Part shown: piece after piece, positions 1-10,255 of the stretch
How positions within the stretch are numbered: the first letter of the stretch is position 1
Layout: every line of letters begins with the position of its first letter
NCBI GenBank assembly: GCA_964017045.1
Contig: OZ024794.1
Span: 3,489,501-3,553,500 of the forward strand
DNA: 64,000 nt
Source of the DNA: Omphiscola glabra
Lineage: Eukaryota; Mollusca; Gastropoda; Lymnaeidae
Direction: 5' to 3'
The notes under the pieces: model-generated
Databases searched by the model: none
What the model was told of the DNA's origin: nothing
The model's input: only the letters and a program-made list of their open reading frames with translations
Translations under genes and position numbers: made by a program

Positions 1-58
1 TGTGAGGAATAAAAGAAACAAAATGGAAAAATGGAAGTATCATATTCAATGATCAATT

Positions 59-3000
59 CTATTCTCCTACCCGTGAGAGAAAATCAGCTACAACATTATC
101 TTGTCCTTTAATATAATCTATATCAAAAACAAATTCTTGTAATGCTAATGCCCATCTACAAATACGTGGATTGGCAAAATTGGAAGTTTGTAAGTAACTA
201 AGACTTTTATGGTCACATTGCAGTTTAAACTTAGCTCCTAAGAGGTAACGAGCTAACTTACGTACAGCCCAAACAATAGCTAAACATTCTCTTTCAATGG
301 TGGAGTATCTGGTTTCACGATCCAGCAATTTTCTGCTTATGTACCTGATTGGATATAATTTGCCTTCTCTCTCTTGCATTAAACAACCTCCTAAACCTTT
401 ATTACTAGCGTCCGTACTAACAATAAAAGGTAATTTTGTGTTAGGTAACATAAGAATTGGGCCCCGAGACAAAAGCGTTTGAATGGTCTTCAACGCCCTA
501 TCACACTCATCAGTCCACACTACCTTATTGGACTTACCTTTCTTTGTGAGGTCAGTGAGCGGAGCGGTTAAGGACGCGAACCCTTGAATGAATTTACTGT
601 AGTACGATGCTAGTCCTACTACGCTTCTGACCTGTTTCTTTGTTTTGGGCTGTTGTAGCCTTAGAATTTTATCAATGTTATCGGGATCTGGTTGTAAGGA
701 ACCTTTCCCTACCCTATGTCCTAAAAATTTGATGCTGAAGAGTGCGAGCTCTAATTTAGATGGTTTTACTGTAAACCCTGCCTCTTTTAAACGCTTAAAT
801 ACCTCCCTTAACTCTTTGATATGTTCCTCCCAGCTACTTGAAAAAATACAAATATCATCAAAGTACGTGATGACCTGATCTAATCCTTTAAACAATTTCC
901 TAACTATTTTGTTAAATGTAAGAGGAGCTGTCGCCAGACCAAATGGCATGTATTTAAACTGATACAACCCTGAGGGAACCCTGAAAGCAGTTAATTCTCG
1001 ACTCTTTTTGTCTAATGGAATTTGCCAATACCCTCTAGTTAAATCTAATTTTGTAAAATATTTACCCTGATGTAATTTGGACATTAATTCCTCCTGATCT
1101 GGGATAACCTCTGCTATGAATTTAGTGACTGCATTAAGTTTTCTATAATCAACACAAGTTCTGATAGTACCATCCTTCTTCTTAACTAATACTACCGGTG
1201 CAGCGTAAGGTGAATTTGATTCTTCTATTATGTCTAATTTTAACATTAACTCTATTTCTTTAGCTAATACATCCTGAAGATTATATGGGATGGCGTAAGG
1301 CCTTAGCGTAATAGGTTTATCTGAAGTTAATTCTATAGTATGATAACCTATATTGGTTTTACCCGGGCTATCTGACATGACTGACTCAAACTCTTTCAAT
1401 AAATCTTTGAGTTGTCCCGTTTGACTATCTGTTAATTCGGGATTAAAACAAATATTGCTATCTTTATCTGTGCTGGAATCTAAAGTGGGCACACTGCCTA
1501 AGTCCAAGTCTGGACTATCATCATCATGATCATCTGTCTCATTAATTACTGACGCTAAAGATCCGCTCAAGATATGGTTTTGAGTGTCAGGTGCTTGTGT
1601 ACTAGGTAAGTCTAAACTTTCCCTATTATGAAATTTACAAACCCTATTTACGTGGTAAGTTTTAACTGAATTACCCCGTCTAACTCTAACATTAAATTTG
1701 GAAAGTTTTTTCTCCACAATGAATGGACCTTCCCATTGTAACATCAGCTTATTACCCTTTTTTGGTTTTAGAATTAATATATGGTCACCTTCTTTAATGT
1801 CTTTCTCCTTTGCATTCCTATCATAATACTTTTTTGCACTAGCTTTCTTAATTTGTGAATGTGTCAACGCTGTCTCGGTAGCTACATGGAGTCTGTTTTT
1901 AAGATCTAACAAATACTCAAAAACTGGTTTCTGATCATCGTTAACTATTTTATCCGTGAACAGCTGTTTCAATATGGCCATCGGGCCACGTACCTTCCTA
2001 CCAAACACAAGTTCATATGGCGATATACCGGTGGTCTCATTAGGAATTTCCCTATATGCAAAAAGTGCAGCTGATATAAATCTGTCCCAATTCTGTGGTT
2101 CGTTTTCTGCTAATTTCCTTAACATAGTTTTGATAGTGCCATTGAATCTTTCAACCATGCCGTTTGACTGGGGGTGATATATTGATGATTTAGTCGGGTG
2201 AATGTTGAAGAACCGACATACCTGGTGATACATTTCTGAACGGAATTGAGGACCGTTATCTGAGAGTATAGTGTGTGGAAAGCCTACTCTACAAAAAATT
2301 GCAAACAGTCCTTCTTGTATGTCCTCTGTCGTTATGTTTTTCAAAGCTATAGCCTCCGGCCAACGAGTGGCGGTGTCTACTAATGTCAAGATGTATCTAT
2401 TTTTCCTATCTGTCAACTGTAGTGGACCTATGATGTCTATGGCTACTTTAGTGAAAGGAGTACCGACAATATCCATGGTTCCTAACTCTATCTTCCTAAC
2501 TGTCCCTGCTGGGCGAGCTTTCTGGCATGTAGGACAAGACTTAACATAAGTTTTAATATCTTTGTCTACATGTGGCCAAAAAAATTCTGAATAGACCCTA
2601 TCTCTAGTTCTACGAATGGACATGTGTCCGGCTAATGGAGTGGAATGTGCGGCTTCTAATACTAAATTTCTTTTACTTTTAGGGACTACTAGTTTACAAT
2701 CTATTTTATTCTGGTCTGAATGATATTGAAAAATCCTATACAAGAGTCCCCCTTTTTCCTGGAAAGTTGTCGAACCTGTCTTTGTTAGATCTATTGTACC
2801 TAATTTAGCTTTGTCCCATAGGTGTTGTAAATCGGGGTCAGCTAACTGGTCCTGGCGGAAAGTGTTGTGGTCTACGTCAACACTAAAACGTGGAGGGGTC
2901 AGCTGCTGTGTTTGTTTACCTTGTCTAGCGGCTGCACGGGTCACCGCGTTTGCAGCCAACGAGGTTTGGCTATCTTGACCTACATTCCCTATAATTACGT

Positions 3001-3214
3001 CCGCTACGGGGTCATCAAACAACGCAGCTAAAAATGTGCCCGTTAAGTATGGTGTATCTAATATGACGTAACCCGTCGGAAAGCGTCGTATAGTGCCATC
3101 TATCAATTTCAAAGCAATTTTTTCATTTGACCATTTATTTCTAGGAATTAACGATTTCCTACATCCAATTACACTACACCCTGTATCCCTAAGCACTGTT
3201 ACTTTATTCCCCAT
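59..3214 (-). CDS. pol: Pol polyprotein: protease-integrase-reverse transcriptase-RNase H
   Basis: This is the polyprotein that processes, copies and integrates the element. From the first Met (1051 aa) the domains run as follows. An aspartic protease has DTGCS near residue 11. The integrase has an HHCC finger (H..GH, then CPTC near 228) and a catalytic D (DIIGPL), D (LSDNGPQF), E (GMVERFN), with exactly 35 residues between the last two. A GPF-type module follows (LQWEGPF). Reverse transcriptase has FTKLDLTRGYWQIPL and the catalytic box YFDD, where gypsy elements usually have YIDD or YVDD. RNase H has STDASNKGLGG and ends with VVADFLSRVGE. Integrase therefore precedes RT. The frame is open upstream of the Met to 3385, directly after the gag stop and in the same frame, so the true N-terminus probably comes from readthrough rather than initiation at 3214. 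No stops or frameshifts are seen. Confidence 0.96.
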   Translation of the reverse strand: MGNKVTVLRDTGCSVIGCRKSLIPRNKWSNEKIALKLIDGTIRRFPTGYVILDTPYLTGTFLAALFDDPVADVIIGNVGQDSQTSLAANAVTRAAARQGKQTQQLTPPRFSVDVDHNTFRQDQLADPDLQHLWDKAKLGTIDLTKTGSTTFQEKGGLLYRIFQYHSDQNKIDCKLVVPKSKRNLVLEAAHSTPLAGHMSIRRTRDRVYSEFFWPHVDKDIKTYVKSCPTCQKARPAGTVRKIELGTMDIVGTPFTKVAIDIIGPLQLTDRKNRYILTLVDTATRWPEAIALKNITTEDIQEGLFAIFCRVGFPHTILSDNGPQFRSEMYHQVCRFFNIHPTKSSIYHPQSNGMVERFNGTIKTMLRKLAENEPQNWDRFISAALFAYREIPNETTGISPYELVFGRKVRGPMAILKQLFTDKIVNDDQKPVFEYLLDLKNRLHVATETALTHSQIKKASAKKYYDRNAKEKDIKEGDHILILKPKKGNKLMLQWEGPFIVEKKLSKFNVRVRRGNSVKTYHVNRVCKFHNRESLDLPSTQAPDTQNHILSGSLASVINETDDHDDDSPDLDLGSVPTLDSSTDKDSNICFNPELTDSQTGQLKDLLKEFESVMSDSPGKTNIGYHTIELTSDKPITLRPYAIPYNLQDVLAKEIELMLKLDIIEESNSPYAAPVVLVKKKDGTIRTCVDYRKLNAVTKFIAEVIPDQEELMSKLHQGKYFTKLDLTRGYWQIPLDKKSRELTAFRVPSGLYQFKYMPFGLATAPLTFNKIVRKLFKGLDQVITYFDDICIFSSSWEEHIKELREVFKRLKEAGFTVKPSKLELALFSIKFLGHRVGKGSLQPDPDNIDKILRLQQPKTKKQVRSVVGLASYYSKFIQGFASLTAPLTDLTKKGKSNKVVWTDECDRALKTIQTLLSRGPILMLPNTKLPFIVSTDASNKGLGGCLMQEREGKLYPIRYISRKLLDRETRYSTIERECLAIVWAVRKLARYLLGAKFKLQCDHKSLSYLQTSNFANPRICRWALALQEFVFDIDYIKGQDNVVADFLSRVGE

Positions 3215-3379
3215 TAAAAATCCCTCGTCAAATGTTAATTTCCCTAGCGATTTACTACGTATTTGTTTGTGCCCTTCAAAACTGTTAAATGTCTCTACTC
3301 TACAAGGTATGGGAATGTCTGAGTTGTCTAAATTGATTTTACACGCGTTACAGTGTTGAACGCATTCATTGTTGATATT

Positions 3380-3388
3380 GTGTAGTCA
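3380..3388 (-). promoter_or_regulatory. Candidate stop-codon readthrough site between gag and pol
   Basis: On the minus strand gag ends TTC TGA CTA CAC. The codons after TGA stay open in the same frame for 57 codons up to the first pol Met at 3214 and on through pol. UGA followed by CUA is a known efficient readthrough context in animal and alphaviral mRNAs. Using it here would give a Gag-Pol fusion without a frameshift. The frame relation is seen in the sequence; the use of readthrough is inference. A mutated sense codon or a sequencing error is the alternative. Confidence 0.6.
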
Positions 3389-4636
3389 GAACTGTCGCAT
3401 TTGTCTTTGCCTATCCCTACTTTGTCTATTTTGACCAAATCTGTCATATTGTGTATTTGTGACTGTCTTGTTGGATTGCCCATATTTATTAATTCCGGGG
3501 TTACGGAAAGGTCGATTGCTTGAGGCATGAGTTGGCCTAAACTGTAGTGATTTTGCCTGAAACGAAGGGCAAGTATTGGCTAGATGTCCAGGTCTGTTGC
3601 AGGCATAACATGTGACGTCATCGGAACGTCTTGTCACTGACCTAGTTCGGTGTCCACTATAGGGCTGTGGGAAATTTGCGGCAGCAGCATCAACTATGGG
3701 AAATGTTTTATTAGTAAACTGCTTAGCTACCCTACTGTCATTTATAGATTTAAGCATATCTATGTGGGTTAGAATTTCTGAGCAGTTTTTCGGTTCTTTT
3801 AGTAAGATCGTTTTTAAAGAGTTGGAGTTGACATTTAATAATAATTTGTTTAGACAAATGAGGTCTTTAAGCCCTTCAAATGTTTTAGGTGTGTCAGTTG
3901 TCTCTAACCAGTTGTCTAATGTACGTACCAGATTGGAGTGAAAGGATCGAAAATCATCCTGTAGTGGGAATAGTGTGTTCCATTTTATTCTATAAGTTTC
4001 GTTATTGTACCCTGCCTGTCGTAACAGTAATGTCTTAATCAGGTCATAATCAGTCCTTTTGCTTAATATGTCCTGAGTAGTCATAAATTGTCTAAGTTTA
4101 GGGGATAACTTTGTATGAAGATGGTCTATCCACTGAGGTTTCGGTATGCTACAACGCTCGGCGGTTATTTCAAATGACAACAGATAACTGTCTAGATCTT
4201 CAGTGTCATGGTAGTTAGGTAAGTTTCGATCTAGTCTGTCTCTAAAATTTGTCCTATGAGTATCTGTGTCTGTTCTATTGTCATTCTTAACGTTAATCTG
4301 AGTTTGTGCCAACGCGAGTTGGTACTGTCGTTCTCTTTCATTTTCCTCCAATTCTAGCTTTCTCATTTCTATAGTTCCAAGGCGTGATTTTTCTTCTAAT
4401 TCTAGCTTTTTCATCTCTAATTCTCGTTTTTCTCTTTCTATTGTCTCAAGACGTAATTTTTCTTCTTTTTCTTCCTTACGTACTCTGTCTTCCCTTTTGT
4501 CTTCCCTTTCCTTTTCTACAGTTTCTTTAGCTAGTTGTTCTTGTTTTGCTTTTTGATCTCTTACGTAATACCCTACATCTTTACCCGTTAGCCCCATTTC
4601 GGTGGCTTCATCCTTCAATTCTTGGATCGACTTCAT
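3386..4636 (-). CDS. gag: Gag polyprotein with coiled coil, capsid and CCHC zinc knuckle
   Basis: This structural protein forms the particle and packages the element RNA. It is 416 aa. Residues about 25-115 are a highly charged Lys/Glu-rich coiled coil. A capsid-like region follows, with LPNYHDTEDLDSYLLSFE near residue 140 and a helical stretch near 255-300. The nucleocapsid carries a single knuckle, CYACNRPGHLANTC (C-x2-C-x4-H-x4-C), and a basic Arg/Gln-rich tail. Gmr1-like capsids are the known source of the vertebrate SCAN domain. The helical stretch before the knuckle lies where that region should be, but I cannot confirm homology by eye. The ATG at 4636 is the first in frame. The stop at 3388-3386 is TGA. 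Confidence 0.92.
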   Translation of the reverse strand: MKSIQELKDEATEMGLTGKDVGYYVRDQKAKQEQLAKETVEKEREDKREDRVRKEEKEEKLRLETIEREKRELEMKKLELEEKSRLGTIEMRKLELEENERERQYQLALAQTQINVKNDNRTDTDTHRTNFRDRLDRNLPNYHDTEDLDSYLLSFEITAERCSIPKPQWIDHLHTKLSPKLRQFMTTQDILSKRTDYDLIKTLLLRQAGYNNETYRIKWNTLFPLQDDFRSFHSNLVRTLDNWLETTDTPKTFEGLKDLICLNKLLLNVNSNSLKTILLKEPKNCSEILTHIDMLKSINDSRVAKQFTNKTFPIVDAAAANFPQPYSGHRTRSVTRRSDDVTCYACNRPGHLANTCPSFQAKSLQFRPTHASSNRPFRNPGINKYGQSNKTVTNTQYDRFGQNRQSRDRQRQMRQF

Positions 4637-5509
4637 TGTCGTGCTAACGGTATGTTAAATTAAATAACTATAGAATATTAAAATAAGACTATGGACAATA
4701 AACGCATACAATACAACTGTGAACGTAAGACTTGACAGAACAATAACAATGTCCCCTAACGATACCCTACAAACAAGATAAGACAAGACAAGGCTGAAAA
4801 AAATATTTTGTTGTCCAGAACACAAAGAAAAAGAGAGGATAGTAGACACCACGTAACTTAAGACCCCTTTAAAGACAACAGACAGCACAGCTAAAATGAT
4901 TAAGAGATATATAGAGTAAAATCCCCAGCGAACTTTATCGCTCTTACGGGTATACGAATTTTATCTATATATATCTAAAGTACCCTAATAGAAATAGGAA
5001 CATTAAAAGTAACCTTTCAAATACAGGAAAAGACACTTAAAATGCTACACACGGTGAACAAAAAACAGAAAACGAATACTGAATTAACCCAACTGGTGTG
5101 GTGGACTGTGAGGCGACAAAGGTGAAAAACACAAATCAAACCTTCTGTCCAAATGAACCCACTGTCCAATGCTCCCAACGATACAATGCGAGGAGACAAG
5201 TATCTCTTTCAACCACCGCTAGTACAGCACCAGCGTCAAACTGCAGTGGATCGTGACCAGCTCCGGTTTGTAACCCACAGAAATATGTGGAAAGGAAGTT
5301 AAAAAATTTAATGCCAACTATTTTAAGAAAATTGTAACAAAAATCTCTCGTTCAATAACAACACTTGCACAAGTAACTATTGAAATAGTAGAAATTAACA
5401 CAAATAAATGAACAATAAACTAACTTAAGTGCTAACTTACATAAAATTGAACTTAAATTAAAATTGACTCTAGAGCTAAAGCTACTGCTAAATGTACTAA
5501 TCTACGTTA
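4637..5509 (-). other. Untranslated leader of the gypsy element
   Basis: This AT-rich leader lies between the primer binding site and the gag ATG. It would hold packaging signals. The only open frames are short, and I see no conserved domain in them. It is long for a gypsy leader, but nothing in it suggests an extra gene. Confidence 0.7.
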
Positions 5510-5527
5510 GTTTTAGACGAGCCCCCA
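5510..5527 (-). other. Primer binding site, tRNA-Pro type
   Basis: On the minus strand TGGGGGCTCGTC begins one nucleotide after the LTR end. Its first 12 bases equal the tRNA-Pro primer binding site used by murine-leukaemia-type retroviruses; the following six differ. The location directly inside the LTR fixes the LTR boundary. Confidence 0.75.
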
Positions 5528-5528
5528 A

Positions 5529-6939
5529 TGTTGAATATGAGCCCCCAATATTACATATATTGGTAATTTTATGGCCACGATATTCTTATATATATATTGT
5601 TTGGTCCCTACCGCTACGTCGATTAGTACTATTATGTCTAAAGTATGATTGTTCTTAAACTAGTGATATTACACGCTGTCACACTAACGCTACTGACTCT
5701 CTCACTCGCTTACACTGCTACTTATATGTAAACTTAATAACACAGGTGGTTCAGCCCACAAATAAAATATTTAATTACTAAAACTTATAAATTACTTAAC
5801 ATATACTTGATACATATAAATATACAGACATTAATTGTTACAGTTTGTACTCGTGACATAAGAGACTGGATTGGTACTCTGGGTAGTCTCTGGCCTGGAA
5901 TCTGTTAAGGGTCCGATACACACTCCAGACTTCACAAAGCACACTACAAGGGTCGACGGTCGTTCCGTCCCTTTTCTGGGTCACTGTCGTTTACAGGTGA
6001 CGGGTGATGAATGACCAGTCACGCTCCGGTGCATCCACTTGTACACAAGACGTCGGCGTTGTCAGCTGACTGCTTGAGCTATCAGTCTAGTCCACTGTTT
6101 ACTTCTGAGTAGGCTACACCGATTTCTGACTGTCCCCAACTCTACGGGGTTATCATGTACAATGAGCTATGCTATATGCTCCACTGTACTACGTTCACTT
6201 CACTCTTCTATACTCAAATCAAGCCTCTGGCTACTAGGCTTTACTATGCGATTATATCTACTGCTAGGCTAACAGAACCTAAATTAACTGACTTAAGTTC
6301 ATTCAACCTTAACTGGTATTAACTGGCTGTAAATAAGAATAAATACAATACATAAGCTACAAGAAAGAAGTACATTCCTAATACATTAGTAATGAGTATT
6401 CATAATCTAACAATACTTGACTAACTAATTACAATCCTAACATTTCTTATTAACATTATAATATATATTATTATGCAGCTAACAATTAACAATACTATAT
6501 TACCAACCAGATAACTCTTAGACTATGCAAACCATAGTACCAAAGGGAAATCTACCAGGCCCTCTTTGTCAATCAATGTGAGAGACTGAGCACCCGCATG
6601 CTTCCAGCTTATAAAGGCCCCTTGGCATTGAAACATAAAGGAAGTTCAATGACCTACTAACACTTTGCTTACCAAGCCGGGTCAATACTCTGGCGACGTG
6701 CGAGTTTAACTGAACTGTTTCATTGTCCTAAGTTTTGGTACATTTCCATTGGACTAATACTAAGCTATTCCATGGTCACTGAACCTGGAAAGTTTTCATG
6801 GTCTCTGATCCGACCCTTAGGTCACTTACCCTTAAGGCCAAACCCTAATTGGGTTATGTTGGGAAAATCCTAGGTTTAAGAATGTTTTTGCCTGTGAGTC
6901 AGTGAGTCTCACACTGGTGAGAACCAACGGGTCTCAACA
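5529..6939 (-). repeat. 5' long terminal repeat of the gypsy element (1411 bp)
   Basis: The termini on the minus strand are TGTTGAGACCC and ATATTCAACA, i.e. TGTTGA..TCAACA inverted ends. The inner end abuts the primer binding site, and the outer end abuts LINE coding sequence at 6940. A TATAAG motif on the minus strand near 6613 could be the promoter. A second copy of TTGGGGGCTC lies inside the last 25 bases of the LTR, duplicating the start of the primer binding site. The partner LTR lies outside the window, so identity and age cannot be judged. Confidence 0.8.
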
Positions 6940-9350
6940 CCATCCTCTTTTAAAGAGACGGTTGTAGTTCCATTGCTAAAGAAAGCAAATCTTGACTCAA
7001 ATGTGTTGGACAATTATCGCCCCATTTCTATTCTACCATTTATATCGAAAATCTTAGAGAAAGTCGTTCTCCGCCAGCTCCTGGATCACCTCACTCAGTG
7101 TGACTTGCTTGGGCCTTTCCAGTCAGCATACAGAACGCATCACTCTACTGAGACAGCTCTGTTAAGCGTCATAAACGACCTTCTGTCGTCTTGTGGTGAG
7201 GGCCAGAGATCTCTTTTGTCGTTACTTGGATCTATCAGCAGCGTTCGATACGCTTGACCACGGCATACTTCTCCAACGTCTGCAAAAAAAGTTTGGTTTC
7301 ACCGATACCGTCCTGAGAAGGTTCCAATCGTATCTGACAAATCGGGTCCAACCAGTTATCGCAAACGGCTTGACCTCAAAGCAATCTATTATCGAATTCG
7401 GAGTACCCCAGGTCTCGGTCATGGACGCGGTGCTTTTCACTATGTACGTTCAGCCCCTGGGTGCAATGATCAAGCAGTTTGACATGGTATATTATTATTA
7501 TTAGTTGTCTTATATAGCGCGGTACACCAGCCTAGGGCTAGGCTCACAGCGCTGTACATATATTAGAAAAAGAGACATAATTGTGACAATAAAATACATT
7601 TATGTAATAAAGAACAGCTGTATAAAGACAAAACAAAAACTAATGCATATTCACCCCATCCACCCCAGAACTTTTACATGACAAGCCATGGACGGCGGCC
7701 AGCAGCATCTTTTATCGGTCAGATGTGGGGAATCAGTCGGTGTAGTAGAGTTTAAAGAAATGTGTTTTGAGTGCAGTTTTGAAGGATGTGATGGTTGATA
7801 TATTGCGGATGTGTAGTGGAAGAGAATTCCATTGTTTGGGGGCACAGTAAAAGAAAGATCATTCACCGTATGTTTGTGTGTGAGTCTTGGGGACAGAAAG
7901 AATACGCCCGTCTGCGGAGGAGCGAAGCTGTCGAAGGGGTGAATAGACAGAGAGAAGTTCGGTTAGATAGGAAGGGCGGGAATGCGAGAAAAAGGTGTGG
8001 CAGAGAACAGAGAGTTTATAGTCAATCCGTGCTTGTACAGGGAGCCAATGAAGTGAATGAAGTAGTGGTGTGACGTGATCACGTTTTTTTGCCTTTAAAA
8101 CTAGCCTAGCAAATGAGTTTTTAACCTTTTGTAGTTTTTCTAAGAAGTGTTTTGGTGAACCTGACAGAAGAGAGTTGCAATAGTCAAGACGAGAGAGAAC
8201 AAGAGCATAGACTAGGGTTTTGATGTACTAACTGTGAGGTAGTGGCGGATTGAGCTGATCTGACGGATAGCCGTGTATGTTCGCGGATGATACCCAACTT
8301 CAGCAGTCCGTGATCCCCTCTCAGTTCCTTTAGCTTCTTAGTGTGACACAGAAAACAGTTGAGTCAGTTAAGCACTAGATGAACATAAACAAACTCAAAT
8401 TGAACGATGAAAAGACTGAGCTGCTCCCCATTGCTACCGCTCAGAAGAAAAATCTGTAAATAATGCACCATCCCTTACTCTCTCAGGTGTGCATATTGAG
8501 TTTGCTCTCAAACAGTGCAAAACCTGGGTGTCTACTTAGACGGAACACTAACTATGGAAAATCACATTAACATATTGTGCAAGGCAATTTTTCTAGAGCT
8601 GCGCAGAATTAGTCATATTAGACATTTTTTAGCGTTTGATGCATCAAAGAGGCTGATGTCTGCATTCGTGCTATCCCGCAAGGACTACTGCAATGCTATC
8701 ATGGTGGGTCTTCCAGCTACGCTCCTGGACAAAATTTAAAAATCACAGAATAATGCGGCTCGAATTGTTCTTCGTAAACGCAAATTCGACCATGCTAAAA
8801 CACTTCTGAGAGAACTGCATTTGCTGCCTGTCCGCGCTCGAATAGAGTACAAAATTGCAACTCTGTGCTACCGCTGCTTGCATGACCTGACGCCGTCCTA
8901 TCTCAAAGCGCTCATGACGCCTTATGTACCCAATAGATCACTCCGTTCATCCCATGATGGCAAACTCTGGATACCGCGTGTCCGCCTTGAGACATACGGA
9001 AGGCGCACTTTCGCTTTGCTGGCCCAAAAATCTGGAACGCCCTTCCTGTCGCTCTCTTAGCCAGACACAAAAGTCTTTCACAACTGAGATAAAAACCCAT
9101 CTATTTCGCAAACACCTGCTGGGGTGATGTAGTCTACCTCCTTGTTTCCAGCCTGCTCGTATATCCTCGATGTATATTGGCTTGTATTGTCCATTGACTT
9201 GTATGTAGATTTTGTATTGTTGAATTTTGTATTTTAAATGTGGAAAAATATAAATTCCTATATATGGTTGACTTTGTACCGCGCTTAGAGCTTTAATTAT
9301 GGATGAAGCGTATTTTTGAAATGAACTTTATTATTATTTATGATTATTAG
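6940..9350 (+). pseudogene. CR1/L2-like LINE reverse transcriptase, decayed and doubly interrupted
   Basis: Reading from the LTR edge gives [14 protein letters not shown], then [18 protein letters not shown] and [19 protein letters not shown]. This is a reverse transcriptase of the CR1/L2 type. There is a frameshift near 7195-7255. The copy is broken at about 7490 by a second LINE and resumes at about 8276 with FADDTQLQQS, the catalytic box. It then continues through KLNDEKTELLPIATA, RKDYCNAIMVGLP, NNAARIVL and the C-terminal LLPVRARIEYKIATLCYRCL to about 9060. The 3' end is near 9280-9350, with a TTTATTATTATTTATG tail. The 5' part lies left of the gypsy insertion, off the window. In-frame stops (for example at 8738) make it inactive. 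Confidence 0.88.
7491..8275 (-). mobile_element. Second LINE (CR1/L2-like), 5'-truncated, inserted in the first
   Basis: On the minus strand from about 8270 it reads ISSIRHYLTVSTSKTLVYA, then SRLDYCNSLLSG, LQKVKNSFARLV and RDHVTPLLHSLHWLP, the C-terminal part of a LINE reverse transcriptase. It then runs through KTHTQTYGERSFFY and APKQWNSLPL to a 3' tail of ATT repeats at 7490-7503. It separates the upstream RT motifs of the plus-strand LINE from its FADD box, so it landed later. Only the C-terminal third is present, typical of truncated LINE insertion. Confidence 0.85.
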
Positions 9351-9766
9351 ATACAGATACTATATCAAGTCAGAACAGTAGTAACGACTATGAGCTGGTT
9401 TCACTCTGATGTCACGACAAAGAAAGCACAAACTGATGATAATGGTGAAGCACAGCCTGATGATGATTTCACGACCGAGCACTGCCTGATGATATGATGT
9501 CGTTGTCTATGCTTCTTGTGGAATTGATGAGAGTTCATTTCTCAGATGAAATTGCTCGATATGATTAATATTTTTTTCTTTATATTCCATTTCCATTAGC
9601 AAAAGTTTTATGTTTTCTCAAGACAAAATGCAGAATTCAATTATTGGGGAAATACTGGATTGATGATCATCACAGTGTTTATGAATAAATAGTATTAGTG
9701 TTAGTGACATTTTATGGTTAAACTATCTAACATACTCTATAATTATAATATCTTCATGCATTTCAG
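9351..9766 (+). other. Gene-free spacer before the C1q exon (probable intron)
   Basis: There is no reading frame with recognisable domains. It ends with a good 3' splice site, TGCATTTCAG, at 9766. Upstream exons of the C1q gene, if they exist, would be to the left of the retroelement nest. Confidence 0.5.
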
Positions 9767-10176
9767 GTACTAAACAATTGACCAGAGGAATGCCAGCGTT
9801 CGTTGCAGAAGTAGCAGACAAAACAATAGCGTCTGTGGGAAACGTTATACGATTTTCAAGAGTGGCGTGCAACAAAGAGGATTGTTTTAGTGCTGAAACA
9901 AGCAGATTCAGGGCTCCGACTCCGGGACTGTATTTGTTCAGTGTTTCACTGAACATAAACTCCAAAGGTTTACTAGCAGCCGCTATTTCTCATAATGGTA
10001 AAACTGTTGCTCTCTGTGGCACGCCTAATGGTATAGACTTCCAGGCAAGCACATCCGTTTTATTGGAACTTTCAGCTGAAGACAAAGTGTGGGTAGAAAC
10101 ATACAAGATGACTTCTGAAAATGGTGTGGAAGTTGGGCCTGGATTTTCAAATTTTTTAGGTGTGCAGCTTAGGTGA
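9767..10176 (+). CDS. C1q-domain protein, terminal exon (partial gene A)
   Basis: The exon begins after TTTCAG at phase 1 (one base supplied by the previous exon) and ends with TGA at 10174-10176. It encodes one C1q/TNF-like beta-sandwich of about 130 residues. Visible are AFVAEVADKTI, then FRAPTPGLYLFSVSLNIN, VALCGTPNG, TSVLLELSAEDKVWVET and the C-terminal GFSNFLGVQLR. It is clearly related to the exon at 22765-23171, with the same entry phase. Such proteins in gastropods are usually secreted recognition or immune proteins (family knowledge). No coiled-coil or signal exon for this copy is visible, so it is either a partial gene split by large introns or a stranded exon. The open frame argues for function. 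Confidence 0.8.
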
Positions 10177-10255
10177 TGTCAACATAATGATGCGGCTTAA
10201 GTGATAACAACATAATGATGCGGCTTAAGTGATAGCAACATAATGATACAGTCAG
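10173..10255. repeat. Three imperfect 28-bp tandem repeats after the C1q stop
   Basis: The core AACATAATGATGCGGCTTA occurs twice and a variant once, starting at the stop codon. No polyadenylation signal is evident nearby. Confidence 0.7.

Larger units (their letters stand above)
1..6939 (-). mobile_element. Ty3/gypsy LTR retrotransposon, Gmr1-like, nearly complete
   Basis: On the minus strand the order is LTR (6939-5529), a tRNA-type primer binding site, a leader of about 870 nt, gag (4636-3386) and pol (to 59). The second LTR lies left of base 1. Within pol the order is protease, integrase, reverse transcriptase, RNase H. That is the reverse of ordinary gypsy elements and is the hallmark of the Gmr1-like group (established knowledge: first described in cod and other deuterostomes). 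Both long reading frames are undamaged, so the insertion is probably young. No envelope gene is present between RNase H and the window edge. The right flank at 6940 enters directly into LINE reverse transcriptase coding sequence, so the element interrupted an older LINE. The presumed 5-bp target duplication cannot be checked because the left end is missing. Confidence 0.93.
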
